A stretch of DNA of 64,000 nucleotides from an uncultured Stenotrophomonas sp. (GTDB taxonomy: Bacteria > Pseudomonadota > Gammaproteobacteria > Xanthomonadales > Xanthomonadaceae): NCBI RefSeq assembly GCF_945952405.1, contig NZ_CAMFIA010000001.1, positions 124,001-188,000 of the forward strand. The letters are read 5' to 3'. The translations under genes were made by a program, and so were the position numbers. The notes under the pieces were generated by a model. The model made no database searches and was not told the origin of the DNA. It saw only the letters and a list, made by a program, of their open reading frames with translations. Below, piece after piece: positions 55,201-64,000 of the stretch. The number at the start of each line of letters is the position of its first letter. Position 1 is the first letter of the stretch.

Positions 55201-58200
55201 GCTACGACGCACAGGGCCGGTTGCTGGGTACCACCTCGGCCGCCGGGACCGATGATCAGCGTCAGAGCGTGCGCCGCTACGATGCGTTCGGCAACCTGAT
55301 CGGTGAACTGAACGCGGAAGGTTCGGCGCTGTACACCTCGTCGATGAGCGCCTCCGAGCTGGACGCGCTGTACGCGCAGTATGGAGTCCGGCACAGCTAT
55401 GACCTGCTGGGCCGGCGGATCCAGAGCACCGATGCAGCGGGATACCAGACCTGGTACTTCCATGATGCTGCTGGTCGGGTCACCCACACCGTGTATGGCA
55501 CGCAGGATGCCAACGGGCGGCTCAATGCGGAAGGTGAAGTCGAGGAAACCCGGTACGACGCCTTCGGCCAGGCCCGGGAGACGATTCGCTATACCGGGCG
55601 CATCCAGATCGACGTGCCATTCGGTTGGGAGCAGGCCTCGGCAGCGATAAGGGTGCTGCAGTACGTTGCCGCCATCGACAGCAGGCAGCAGTATCGCTAT
55701 GACCGCCGGGGCCTCCTTGCAGAACTGACCCGTGCGGAGGGATACAGGACGCTGTACACGCACAACGCCTTTGGTGACCTGGTCGAGCAGCGCGACCAGA
55801 TTGACGGCAGCCAGTGGCGGGTCACGCGCAGCAGCTACGACAGGCTCGGCCAGCGCACCGAACTGCTGGAGGACGCCGATGGGTGGCAGCGTGCAACCTC
55901 AAACGCGTTCGATGCCTTCGGTCGCATCATCCGAAGTAGCGACGGCCGTGGCAACACCACCGGCTACGAGTATGACCGGCTGGGGCGCCAGGTCGCGGTC
56001 ACCCGGATGGTCGGCGGTCAGCTGGAGAGCGTGCAGACGAGCTACGACGCCTACGGCCGTAAACTCAGCCAGACCGATGCCCTCGGACGCACCACGCAGT
56101 TCCTGCACGATGACGCCGACAGGACGCTGACGATGATCACGCCGGAGGGCGTGCAGGTGATCACGCGGTACAACCTGCATGGGCAGACCGTTGAGATCCT
56201 GCGTGGTGATGGCTCATCACAGGTCTTCGCCTATGACGCCGATGGGCGGCTTGTCGAAGAGTCCATCAGCGCAGACTACACGGCCTCACAGACCACTTAC
56301 CGCTATGACGTGCGTGGCAAGCTGGCCGGGCAGTCGGATGGTACAGGAAGCGAGGTGACCTTCCAGTACGACGCACGGGGCCGGATCCTCGAGCGTCGCC
56401 AGGAACTGCAGTACGCCCTGCAGGATGCGGTGGTCACCCGATACGCCTACGATGGACAGGGGCGGCAGCTCAGCATCACCGACGCCAGTGGACGCCGCAC
56501 GGTCATGGAATACGACCGTGAGGGGCGCCTGCTTGCGTCCATCGTTGATCCCGATGGCCTGTCGTTGCGCACCACGTTCAGCTGGGATGCGCTGGGTCGA
56601 CGGCTTTCGGTAACGGAGGGCGCAGGCACCGCTGATGCGCGGAGCACCACATACAGCTATGACGGATTGGGGCGTCGTACAGCCCAGGTCGTGGCGGCGG
56701 GTGCGCTCAATCTGCTGACCCGCTTCAGCTACGACGCCAACGACAACCTGGTGGCCAGCCAGGACCCCGAAAACCGCATCACCCGCTACGTGTACGACGA
56801 GGCCAATCGCCTGCGCTTCACCGTCAATCCGCAAGGTGGCGTGACCGAGCAGCGTTACGATGCGGCCGGCCAGCGCGTATCCGTGCGGCAGTATGCCGGC
56901 CAGATCAACCTGGCGGGGTTGCCGGAGCAGGCCACCCTCGCCGAGGTGCAGCAGCGCCTGCAGACCAACGATGACAAGGACCTGCAGACCTATCTGCTGT
57001 ATGACCGCGATGGACGGCAGACGCTCAGCATTGATGCCGCAGGTGCGGTGACCCAGCAATTGTTTGATCGGGCTGGCAATGTCGTGCAGACGCGTCGCTA
57101 TGCGACTGCCTATCCGCTGGACGCAGGGCGGCGCGGTCTTCTGGCCGCGGGGCAGGGCCAGCAGGACATCGTGCTGGCGGAGCTTGTGGCCAGCGATGCC
57201 GACCGTGTCGACTCCTATGTGTATGACGCCGCAGGACGCGTGCGCTTCCATCTGAACAGTGACCGCGCAGCGGTCGAGACGAACTACGACCTTGCCGGCA
57301 GGGTGATCGATCGGCGCGAATACGCCGACCTCCCGCCGACGATCACGCATGCGGAAATTGCTGCCGGGATGGTGAGGGCGGACAACATCACGTCGGACCT
57401 GACCGAGACCGCCTGGGATCTCATGCGTGGCGTGCACTATATTTACGATGGCGCTGGCAGGCTTTCGTTCACGCTCACCCGAGTGCATGACGCAACACAG
57501 TGGTGGTACCGGGATGGGGTGAACGCCATCCTGGTCCAGCGCAATATCTACGATGGCTCCGGGAATATCGCATCCAACGTTACCTACACGTTTGGATTGG
57601 AAGCGACTCGGGACACGGCTGCCTACGACAGCGAGGCGGCTGTCATTGCTGCGTTGTTTGGTGACCGCGGCGGACCGCAAGGCCCGCAGATGGTTGGGCA
57701 GCGGAGTACCCATCACGTCTACGATCAGGCCGGGCGCGAACGCTTCTCCGTAGGTCCGGACGGGGCGGTGGCCGAGTATCGCTATGACGCCGTGGGGCAG
57801 CGCATCGAAACCCGGCACTACGGCGAGGCGGTCGAGCCCCGTCGTTGGGGCGAGGCGGAACTGGCCGCGGTAGTGGCCGGAATCGGCTCCGTTCGGATCA
57901 GCCGTCAGGACTACGATGCCGCTGGCCGCGTCATCTCCAGGACCGATCCGTTGATGGCGGTGGAGCGCTACCAATATGACGGTGCGGGTCAGCTGCTTGC
58001 CTATACCGACAAGAACCAGGCGATCTGGACCTATCAGTACGATGCTGCCGGTCGCAGGACGCTGGAAACCAGCCCGGTGGTCATCGTCTCGATCGCCGCC
58101 GCGGACGGGACCCTGTCCACGGTGGTCCGCTCGATCTCGACACTGACCGAGTACGATGCGCTGGGCAACGTGACCCGCCGTATCGAGGACGCGGGCGCGC

Positions 58201-61200
58201 CGACGGCGCGGGCGACCGAGTACGAGTATGACAGCCGCGGACTGCAGATCCGCACGCGCTTCCCTGACGCGGGGCGCATGAACGCCGATGGGCAACTGGT
58301 TGCCAGCGGCGAGCGCCCAACGGTCGAAGTGACCTACAACGCGCTTGGCCAGGCCGTGATGCAGAAGGACGTGCTGGGCTACTACAGCTACAACACCTAC
58401 GACGCGGCCGGCAGGCTTCAGTTCGAGGTCGACGCGGAGGGCTATGTCAGCGCGTACGGATACGATGTATTCGGCATGCAGACCCGGCTTCAGCGTTACG
58501 CCAACGCCATTGCGCTTCCTCCGGGCCAGGTGGCAAGGGGCTCGGATGTTGCCGCATTGCTGGTGCCCGCCACATTCCAGGACCGTATCCAGCGCAAAGA
58601 GTACGACGTAGCTGGCAGGCTGCTGCGAACCTACGAAACGCGATTCGTGAAGAACGAGTGGGATGCCCAGCCTCATGAAGAGCTCGGTGGCGGCACCAAG
58701 GCGGAATACGACCTGCTTGGCAACATGGTCAGAGAAGGCCGGATGGTCAGCGCGAACGAGTGGGTTCCCGCCGGCTCGGAGTACGTCGAGTGGAACCAGG
58801 TCGAGTATCAATACGACATTGCCGGACGACGAATCGCCAGTCGCGACGATCGGGGATTCTTGACGACCTGGAAGTACAACGCCAATGGTGAAGTGGTGCA
58901 GGAGTGGCAGATCGCCCGTTCGGTGTGGGATCCGCCGCCACCCACGTTTGCAAGATCGAACTGGATGGACGGAACCGCTTGGGAGGAGATGCAGCCCGAT
59001 GGCGGCACTGCGCTGCTGGGCTTTGATCGTGTCACCGAGTGGCAGTACGACGCTCTGGGACGGAAGATCTCCGAGCGCGCAAGCCGCGGAAATCCGTATG
59101 ATGGGAACTTCGTCGAGTCACTGACGGCCTATGATGCATCTGGACGCGTGATCCAGACCACCGTCGATGGCCAGGCCAGCAAGACCTTCTACGATGCCCT
59201 CGGCAGGGTCACGGCGATTCGCGAAAGCGAGCGCGATGTGGTCAATGGCAATGCGGACATCCAGCTGGCCTCGACCGGGGTTGGCCTGGGTTCGGGGTCA
59301 CTGTATCGGCGTGCATCGCCCTACAGCAGCATGGCCTACGACGCTTTCGGGAACGTCGTGCAGGTGCGGCGCTATGCCGAAGGGGCCGAGCCGGGCCAGG
59401 CGCCGTCGGCGTCTTCGCAGGACCAGGTACAGAGCACCGTCTACGACTGGCAGGGCCGTGGCGTACTCGAGCGCGATGCGCTGGGTTCCGTCACTGCCCG
59501 CACCTACGATGCTGCCGACCGGTTGCTTGCCACGCGGTCGCGTCTTGACGGCAATGCAGGACGATGGTCCCTGGTGGTCAATCAGGCCACCTACGACAAG
59601 GTGGGGCGCCAACTGACCAACGTGGTGTCCCGCGAGCTGTACCAGACCGGTAGCGCCGCGCCCTTGCGTACCGAGGTAGATAGCACCTCCCAGGTCCGCT
59701 ACAACGCATTCGGCGAGATCATCGCCAAGGACAGCCGGCTCGATGCGTCGCTGGCCACCGACAGCTTTGCGGTGCGTTATGTCTACGACCAGAACGGGCG
59801 GGTGAGTTCCACCAATGCCGAAGGTGGTGTCTGGCGCAACTTCGCCTATGACCTGTCCGGGCATGTGATTGCCGAATGGCATTCGGTTCGTGACTCCACC
59901 GGCAACCTCATCAATGTCGAATCCCGGATGGAAGTGGACCAACGGGGCAATGTTCTGGTCCAGCACCTGCCAGCCAGCAACGACGATCCGTTTGATCAGG
60001 CCAAGATCATCCGGACCTATGACCGCTGGGGCAATGTCCTGTCGATGACCGATCCGCGAGGCGGCACCACCACCTACGAGTACAACCAGCACAACCAGCT
60101 GGTGCGCGAGATCAAGCCCGAAGTCCGCGTTCTGGATGCCAACGGCACGGCGCGATCGGTTCGCCCGGAAACGTTGTGGGAATATGACGTGATGGGGCGC
60201 AATACCGGGGTGCGTGACGCCAATGGCAACTGGCAGCGCACCGGCTACGACGGAGCCGGCCGGCAGATCTACACCGAGACCGCCACCGGCAACCGCACGT
60301 TGATCGCCTACGACGCGTTCGGCCAGAAGCGCTACACCCAGGATCCGCTGGGTTACGTGACCTTCCTGGAGTATGACCGGGGTGGGCGCGTGGTTGCGCA
60401 GGGTGACTTCCTTCGCGAAGCCGATGGGGCGACCCGGCAGCGCGCCACCCGCGAGCGCTACACCCTCAACCAGAATGGCAACCGTATTCGCGTCAATGAC
60501 GCGCTCGGCTACGCCAGCACCTACGACTATGACAGTCGTGGGCTGGTCATACGCAGCCACACTGCGGCCGGAGTGGGCATGTCCTATGCCTACGACGCGC
60601 AGGGCAACAAGATCCGCGAGACCAATGCGCTGTCCGATCCCAGCCTCGCGGCGGATGGCCAGCCGGTCTTCAATGGTGGACTGGTCGAGAACCAGTATGG
60701 CGTGGTGGGCCAGGCCTTCAGCCACACCCTCGGCGCCGGCGCCTTCAGCATCGTAGGTGGCGAGATTCCCAGCCTGTCGGTGCGGGTGGAGTACTGGGAT
60801 GCCACCTTGAATGTTTACCGGGACGCTCCGGGCTTCAGCTACGACCCGCAGACCCGCGTGCTGAGCGGCACGCCGGCACAGACCGGGCCGTATCGCATTA
60901 CCTACACAGCTACCAGCAGCAACGGAAAATCCGCCAGCATCACCGCCAGCCTGTACTCGGTCACCCAGGCGGCGTATGACAGCTACTACGCAGGAGCGCC
61001 GAAAGCCAATACGGGATTGTTCAATCGCTCGGTCGGGGTGAACCAGGCCTTCAGCTACCAGGTTCCACCCGGTACGTTCACTGCCGCGGCGGGGCAGGGT
61101 ATCTCCTATTCGGCGCAGGTCTACGCGCTGGTCGAAACCTTCGACTACGAAACACGCCAGCACGTGCGTGAGTACCAGTGGGTGACCCTGGGATCGGCCG

Positions 61201-64000
61201 AGGATGATTCCGGATTCAGCTTCGACGCTGCCACCGCAACCCTGTCGGGAACACCGGCAACGCGTGGGACGTGGCAGGTGCAGATCGTAGCCACCGGGGC
61301 CAATGGCCGCAGTTCCGCGCTTGGATTGACCGTTGAGGCGCGGCAGGCAGACGGCCGCCGTACTGTGACCGATGCCGAGGGCGACGTCCTGTATCTGGAC
61401 GAAAACACCTGGAAATATGACTACTTTGGCCGATTGATCGACCACAACGATCTCAGTGGCGCCGACTACAACTACAACTACGATGCCGTGACCGGTCAGC
61501 TGCTCGGCGAGAACAGCAAGTGGACCGAGCAGGGTCGCCAGTACTCGACGCCGGCCACCGATTACTGGTACGACCGGGACTGGCGGCAGTACGGCCTGGA
61601 TTCGGAGCTGGTTGGCCTGGACCTGCCTGATCCGGTCTTGCTGAACGACCCCGCGCGCAGCTACAGCTACTACAAATCCGGCGCGCTCAAGGAACTGCGC
61701 GAGGGCAACAACTGGTTCCGTTACCAGTACGATGCCGCCGGGAACCGTACCTCCGAGGAGGCGTATACCTACGATGCGGACGGTCAGCTGCTGCACGTGC
61801 TGACCAAGGTCACCTACGACGCACATGGCCGGATCACCAAGGTCAGCCAGCAGGACGTAAGTGCGGGTCGCCGCCTGCTCGAGCTCAACTACGACTATGA
61901 CGCGGTCGGCAACCGTCGTCGCGTACTGGCCCGCTCTGCGTATGACGCGGACTCGCCGGGCATCGATATCAACGGCATCACCAATCCCGATTTCGAAGAT
62001 GGTGACTTCGGCTGGAAGCGGGGGGATGGCTGGACCATCGTGCCGGGCGGAGAGAATGGCAGCACGCAGCGCGCCCAGTTCCACATGGACGGCACGTCGA
62101 AGCTGATGAACATCCAGCGCGTGCAGGTGCTGCCGAACGAGACAATCACTGCTGCAGTCCGCGTCGACCAGGGCGCATCGAGCGCGGGCAAGGCAGGTGC
62201 GGCGGTCATCATCGAGTGGTACGACGCCTCCGGTGCGCTGATCTCGACCTCCGAAGGCAACATGGTCGATTCGGCCTCCGGTGGCGCCATCTACGAATCA
62301 CGCGTGACCGCTCGTGTTCCGTGGAACGCGGTGTTCATGTCAATCGGTGCCCGTGCTTTCCGCGACGGCGACAATGACGAGCTTTTCGTCGACAACTTCA
62401 GCTGGGGCTCGATGCCCGAGGACGGTACGCTGGATCGCGGATATTCCTGGAACTTCGGAGATCGCTGGTCGCCAACAGGCTGGTCATGGAGCAGCGAGTA
62501 CGGCGGATCGGCACAGTTTGACCGGACCGGCGAAGGTCGCATGGTCAGCTACAGCCGCCTGGATGTGCGCCCAGGCAGCCAGGTCAGCGCTCGCGTCAAT
62601 GTGCAGCAGGGCGCGTCCAGTGCGGGGGAGGCGTGGGGCGCGGTGTTCCTGCGCTTCTTTGATGCCAATGGCAGCATCATCGCGGATGTCGAAGGGAATC
62701 GCGTTGACAGTGGGTCAGGCGGTGAATGGCATGAGTCGGTGCTCAGTACGAAGGTGCCGCCGGGTGCGGTGAGCATGACCATCGGCGCTGTCGCCGGGCG
62801 TAATGGAGGATCGGATCCGCTTTGGGTGGACGACTTCAGCTGGAACTACGAGCGCGATGGCGAACTCGATTCGACCGGGAACTATGTCGATCCCGATCCC
62901 AGCGATCCGTACAACATGGCCGAGCCCTTCAAGGTCTACTGGTACGACTATGACGCGCAGAATCGGGTCAAGGTGGCCAATGGCCGCCTGGTCAACAACC
63001 AGATCGTGCTGGGCAACGCCGACGTCAGCTATGCGCTGGACTACGACGAAGCTGGCCGCGCCGTACGCCGCCGTTACCTGTCCGGGCTTACCGAGGTTTC
63101 CGAAACCACCCAGTACGATGACCGCGGCCAGCGCCTGAAGGTGTTCCAGGCCGTTGGCCTGGACAGCACCGCACCGGTATCGCTGAAGGACAGCTACAGC
63201 TACGACGCGATGGGCCGGGTGATCGAACAGCGTACCTACTTCGATGCCGGAAGCACCCGCAATGGCATCGACATCGGTGGTTGGCTCAAGCATGCCGAGA
63301 CCTTCAGCTACGATGCCGACGGCCGCATTCTGCGGCAGAGCATCCTGGGGCGGGAGCTCGGCTGGACCGCCACTGCCCAGAACGATGGTGGCGCCGCACA
63401 GGTAACCCAGCTGGGTGTACTGCAGAACCTGGCGTGGATCGATTATTCCGCCTATGGCTATGACGCCGCGGGGCGCCTGCGTGGCTATACGTACCAGTAC
63501 TCCCTGCATGAAGAGAGCAGTGGTGCGCTGCCAGGCGATCCCAAGGGCTATACCCACCGTTACACCTATTCCTACGAGGCGCGTGACAGCTACCTGGAGT
63601 CGCGCATCTACGGGCAGAGCAGCAACCAGAACTTCCGCGCCTCCACCAGCTACAGCAGCTACGATGCCTGGGGGCGTCGTGTCGCAGTACGCGAACAGAC
63701 GCCGCTGAGCAGCGACCTGGGCAAGCTGGACGACCGTATCCGCTATTTCAGCTATGACGGTACCGGCAGCATCCTGCGTCGCCGCGAGGGGTCGTTGGCC
63801 GGCGGTGTGTTCACCCAGAGCGCCGCGCAGAAGACCCAGACCCAGCTGTACGCCTATGTTGGTGGCCAACTTGTGGCCTCGGGCAAACGCAACGGCGAGG
63901 TCGATGTGGTTGGCCGGCTGACGGCTTACCAAAGCAACAACGCTGCCGGCAGTTCGCGGACCACGGTGCAGGCGGGCGAGACCCTGCGGGGTATCGCGCA
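52245..64000 (+). CDS. giant YD-repeat protein with Ig-like, carbohydrate-binding-like and LysM modules (continues past window)
   Basis: One uninterrupted frame runs from the ATG at 52245 through the right edge: at least 3,918 residues. After a short head (AAVISGNGLGLFNSSLQAG, then YVNIANGNLVLQGQDEQL) come very many YD repeats (YDAAGRL, YDTAGRI, YEYDRLGRQ types), the shell-forming repeats of RHS and Tc-toxin C proteins. Two putative Ig-like domains interrupt them at about residues 2825-2905 and 2925-3035 (FDAATATLSGTPATRGTW). Two carbohydrate-binding-like modules follow at about 3242-3386 and 3397-3539 (INGITNPDFEDGDFGW, LFVDNFSWG, PLWVDDFSWN), then more YD repeats. A LysM motif starts at the very end (VQAGETLRGIA). 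There is no N-terminal signal peptide; the operon with a type I exporter suggests that route. Confidence 0.93.
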   Translation, partial: MAAVISGNGLGLFNSSLQAGLGLGSDARLGAQGSTRQYVNIANGNLVLQGQDEQLLFRGMSIGQLRTYNSQGLSSQVGADGWLTGFERRVELLAGTVNSAGSIMRLHTGDGAFQDFAYAGNGSYQSTSGDGAHDSLTYASATRSWTYVEGSTRREETYADHANATLKGRLTRLRDLRGDAANPTTWDVLYDGAGRITQIRSKDIAAGATPDGMVFSYDAAGRLSGVSTRENGVLLGQVGYGYDSVGRLTSVLVDLTPRDGVNDRDSWDAGNAAANDGYLFRTTYSYVDATSLQISQVRQSDGLLVSYTYDTAGRIRSVTSGDANADDSDGVGQTLFYSYDTNNRRTDISDASGRTWTYGYDAAGQLIEVQGPASDGLRDVSQYTYDADGNLVQSVTRRAGQVLAQADFEYDAQGNLTWQWNRIEGGASAAASAIHRTYTAGNQLASETVFAGLDADGAGSAAAPSGGATTHYLYDAQNRLRFTINPAGEVSESRYAGAGNGIGQLASTRRYLGATFSGTFTTTDLETWAAGQLAQSGLTEYAYDLRGRLSQTRAYAQVDGAGNGVQDDGLEIIDYVHDAQGLLREKAVTRYAGGRDGGVASQREVASYTYDGMGRLLSEIVQQHALDGASDVLILRTSTWIYQDSGSTVRTVLQGGGDAGDLLRTEVRDAAGRLLVVTESAAAGTGGVRSTQNIYDALGQLRAVQDANGGRTYFFYDAEGLLVGQVDATGAVVEYVRDPLGRAISTIAYATRVDTGNWLAGGAVVPGELANVRPSTGSDDRRTYVTYDALGHKLSETDAEGGIVTYLYDGAGRLLQTTATDAAGTAETARVQRYFYDAAGRERARLDANGYLTEFQRDAGGRLVRTSAYATVVPMALRGADDLDALRPASAAADAVTRYFHDGRGNLVGQLDAEGYLTEYVYDEARNQRAVKVYALRLDAADPALGFNGLRTLAQAGAARTTQRSYDAAGRLVVEVTPEGRVTRFSYDAQGRLLGTTSAAGTDDQRQSVRRYDAFGNLIGELNAEGSALYTSSMSASELDALYAQYGVRHSYDLLGRRIQSTDAAGYQTWYFHDAAGRVTHTVYGTQDANGRLNAEGEVEETRYDAFGQARETIRYTGRIQIDVPFGWEQASAAIRVLQYVAAIDSRQQYRYDRRGLLAELTRAEGYRTLYTHNAFGDLVEQRDQIDGSQWRVTRSSYDRLGQRTELLEDADGWQRATSNAFDAFGRIIRSSDGRGNTTGYEYDRLGRQVAVTRMVGGQLESVQTSYDAYGRKLSQTDALGRTTQFLHDDADRTLTMITPEGVQVITRYNLHGQTVEILRGDGSSQVFAYDADGRLVEESISADYTASQTTYRYDVRGKLAGQSDGTGSEVTFQYDARGRILERRQELQYALQDAVVTRYAYDGQGRQLSITDASGRRTVMEYDREGRLLASIVDPDGLSLRTTFSWDALGRRLSVTEGAGTADARSTTYSYDGLGRRTAQVVAAGALNLLTRFSYDANDNLVASQDPENRITRYVYDEANRLRFTVNPQGGVTEQRYDAAGQRVSVRQYAGQINLAGLPEQATLAEVQQRLQTNDDKDLQTYLLYDRDGRQTLSIDAAGAVTQQLFDRAGNVVQTRRYATAYPLDAGRRGLLAAGQGQQDIVLAELVASDADRVDSYVYDAAGRVRFHLNSDRAAVETNYDLAGRVIDRREYADLPPTITHAEIAAGMVRADNITSDLTETAWDLMRGVHYIYDGAGRLSFTLTRVHDATQWWYRDGVNAILVQRNIYDGSGNIASNVTYTFGLEATRDTAAYDSEAAVIAALFGDRGGPQGPQMVGQRSTHHVYDQAGRERFSVGPDGAVAEYRYDAVGQRIETRHYGEAVEPRRWGEAELAAVVAGIGSVRISRQDYDAAGRVISRTDPLMAVERYQYDGAGQLLAYTDKNQAIWTYQYDAAGRRTLETSPVVIVSIAAADGTLSTVVRSISTLTEYDALGNVTRRIEDAGAPTARATEYEYDSRGLQIRTRFPDAGRMNADGQLVASGERPTVEVTYNALGQAVMQKDVLGYYSYNTYDAAGRLQFEVDAEGYVSAYGYDVFGMQTRLQRYANAIALPPGQVARGSDVAALLVPATFQDRIQRKEYDVAGRLLRTYETRFVKNEWDAQPHEELGGGTKAEYDLLGNMVREGRMVSANEWVPAGSEYVEWNQVEYQYDIAGRRIASRDDRGFLTTWKYNANGEVVQEWQIARSVWDPPPPTFARSNWMDGTAWEEMQPDGGTALLGFDRVTEWQYDALGRKISERASRGNPYDGNFVESLTAYDASGRVIQTTVDGQASKTFYDALGRVTAIRESERDVVNGNADIQLASTGVGLGSGSLYRRASPYSSMAYDAFGNVVQVRRYAEGAEPGQAPSASSQDQVQSTVYDWQGRGVLERDALGSVTARTYDAADRLLATRSRLDGNAGRWSLVVNQATYDKVGRQLTNVVSRELYQTGSAAPLRTEVDSTSQVRYNAFGEIIAKDSRLDASLATDSFAVRYVYDQNGRVSSTNAEGGVWRNFAYDLSGHVIAEWHSVRDSTGNLINVESRMEVDQRGNVLVQHLPASNDDPFDQAKIIRTYDRWGNVLSMTDPRGGTTTYEYNQHNQLVREIKPEVRVLDANGTARSVRPETLWEYDVMGRNTGVRDANGNWQRTGYDGAGRQIYTETATGNRTLIAYDAFGQKRYTQDPLGYVTFLEYDRGGRVVAQGDFLREADGATRQRATRERYTLNQNGNRIRVNDALGYASTYDYDSRGLVIRSHTAAGVGMSYAYDAQGNKIRETNALSDPSLAADGQPVFNGGLVENQYGVVGQAFSHTLGAGAFSIVGGEIPSLSVRVEYWDATLNVYRDAPGFSYDPQTRVLSGTPAQTGPYRITYTATSSNGKSASITASLYSVTQAAYDSYYAGAPKANTGLFNRSVGVNQAFSYQVPPGTFTAAAGQGISYSAQVYALVETFDYETRQHVREYQWVTLGSAEDDSGFSFDAATATLSGTPATRGTWQVQIVATGANGRSSALGLTVEARQADGRRTVTDAEGDVLYLDENTWKYDYFGRLIDHNDLSGADYNYNYDAVTGQLLGENSKWTEQGRQYSTPATDYWYDRDWRQYGLDSELVGLDLPDPVLLNDPARSYSYYKSGALKELREGNNWFRYQYDAAGNRTSEEAYTYDADGQLLHVLTKVTYDAHGRITKVSQQDVSAGRRLLELNYDYDAVGNRRRVLARSAYDADSPGIDINGITNPDFEDGDFGWKRGDGWTIVPGGENGSTQRAQFHMDGTSKLMNIQRVQVLPNETITAAVRVDQGASSAGKAGAAVIIEWYDASGALISTSEGNMVDSASGGAIYESRVTARVPWNAVFMSIGARAFRDGDNDELFVDNFSWGSMPEDGTLDRGYSWNFGDRWSPTGWSWSSEYGGSAQFDRTGEGRMVSYSRLDVRPGSQVSARVNVQQGASSAGEAWGAVFLRFFDANGSIIADVEGNRVDSGSGGEWHESVLSTKVPPGAVSMTIGAVAGRNGGSDPLWVDDFSWNYERDGELDSTGNYVDPDPSDPYNMAEPFKVYWYDYDAQNRVKVANGRLVNNQIVLGNADVSYALDYDEAGRAVRRRYLSGLTEVSETTQYDDRGQRLKVFQAVGLDSTAPVSLKDSYSYDAMGRVIEQRTYFDAGSTRNGIDIGGWLKHAETFSYDADGRILRQSILGRELGWTATAQNDGGAAQVTQLGVLQNLAWIDYSAYGYDAAGRLRGYTYQYSLHEESSGALPGDPKGYTHRYTYSYEARDSYLESRIYGQSSNQNFRASTSYSSYDAWGRRVAVREQTPLSSDLGKLDDRIRYFSYDGTGSILRRREGSLAGGVFTQSAAQKTQTQLYAYVGGQLVASGKRNGEVDVVGRLTAYQSNNAAGSSRTTVQAGETLRGIA

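Noticed and set aside
52260..62084. Very long minus-strand open frames opposite the YD-repeat gene (52260-55763, 56286-58811, 59298-62084)
   Set aside because: They mirror the YD repeats (runs of VVAV, IGG and similar). The plus frame from 52245 is open throughout and carries recognisable YD, Ig-like and LysM sequence.

Overview
The window looks like chromosomal DNA of a Stenotrophomonas species, probably of the S. maltophilia group. It is high-GC with dense, short-spaced genes. It carries many short palindromes of the GTAG/REP type known from Stenotrophomonas and Xanthomonas. Several gene arrangements are typical of Xanthomonadaceae: a fused aspartate kinase/diaminopimelate decarboxylase, the murL-murD2 pair, a sufR-B-C-D-S cluster, and a maltodextrin locus with a TonB-dependent receptor. 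This assignment rests on recognised gene families and repeats; no marker rRNA is present.

Region 1 (1-12.3 kb). A catecholate-siderophore type TonB receptor is cut by the left edge. Upstream of it lie a small membrane-anchored protein and a Fur-like box. Next come a Rieske ferredoxin and a GNAT enzyme, then a frameshifted REP-associated tyrosine transposase (RAYT) flanked by its likely palindromes. The complete Fe-S assembly operon sufR-sufB-sufC-sufD-sufS follows. After it are a SET-domain lysine methyltransferase, three small proteins (DUF1439-like, a lipoprotein, DUF3861-like) and an HU protein with a histone-H1-like tail.

Region 2 (12.6-23.5 kb). This part is mostly housekeeping: OsmC, two tandem PhzF-fold proteins, the LysA-LysC fusion (lysine/meso-DAP supply), MurL and MurD2 (an alternative route for D-Glu insertion into peptidoglycan), an SMI1/KNR4-like protein, a dienelactone hydrolase and octaprenyl diphosphate synthase. 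A tandem 35-bp palindrome array and a large inverted repeat sit between genes here.

Region 3 (23.5-43.3 kb). This is a starch/maltodextrin utilisation regulon: a GH13 alpha-glucosidase, a TonB-dependent receptor, a GH97 alpha-glucosidase, a six-hairpin glycosidase, an MFS sugar transporter and a secreted GH13 amylase. Three copies of one 14-bp palindrome (TGAATACGTATGCA) mark the three promoter regions, and a LacI-type regulator lies in the same window. The proposed flow is extracellular or periplasmic hydrolysis, outer-membrane uptake by the receptor, inner-membrane import by the MFS protein, and cytoplasmic hydrolysis. Between these genes and the LacI gene lie SseB-like, GNAT and small membrane protein genes, and an ABC exporter whose membrane subunit is fused to an M1 peptidase.

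Region 4 (43.6-64 kb). After ssb comes the most interesting locus. It holds a type I secretion ABC transporter with a protease-dead C39-like domain, its HlyD adaptor, a 1022-residue protein made almost only of RTX modules, a glycosyltransferase of family 9, and a giant YD-repeat protein. The giant protein has more than 3,900 residues and is still open at the right edge, with internal Ig-like and carbohydrate-binding-like modules and the start of a LysM motif. The genes run in one direction and several overlap, which suggests a single export system for a very large surface or secreted protein. No tRNA, rRNA or CRISPR array was seen.
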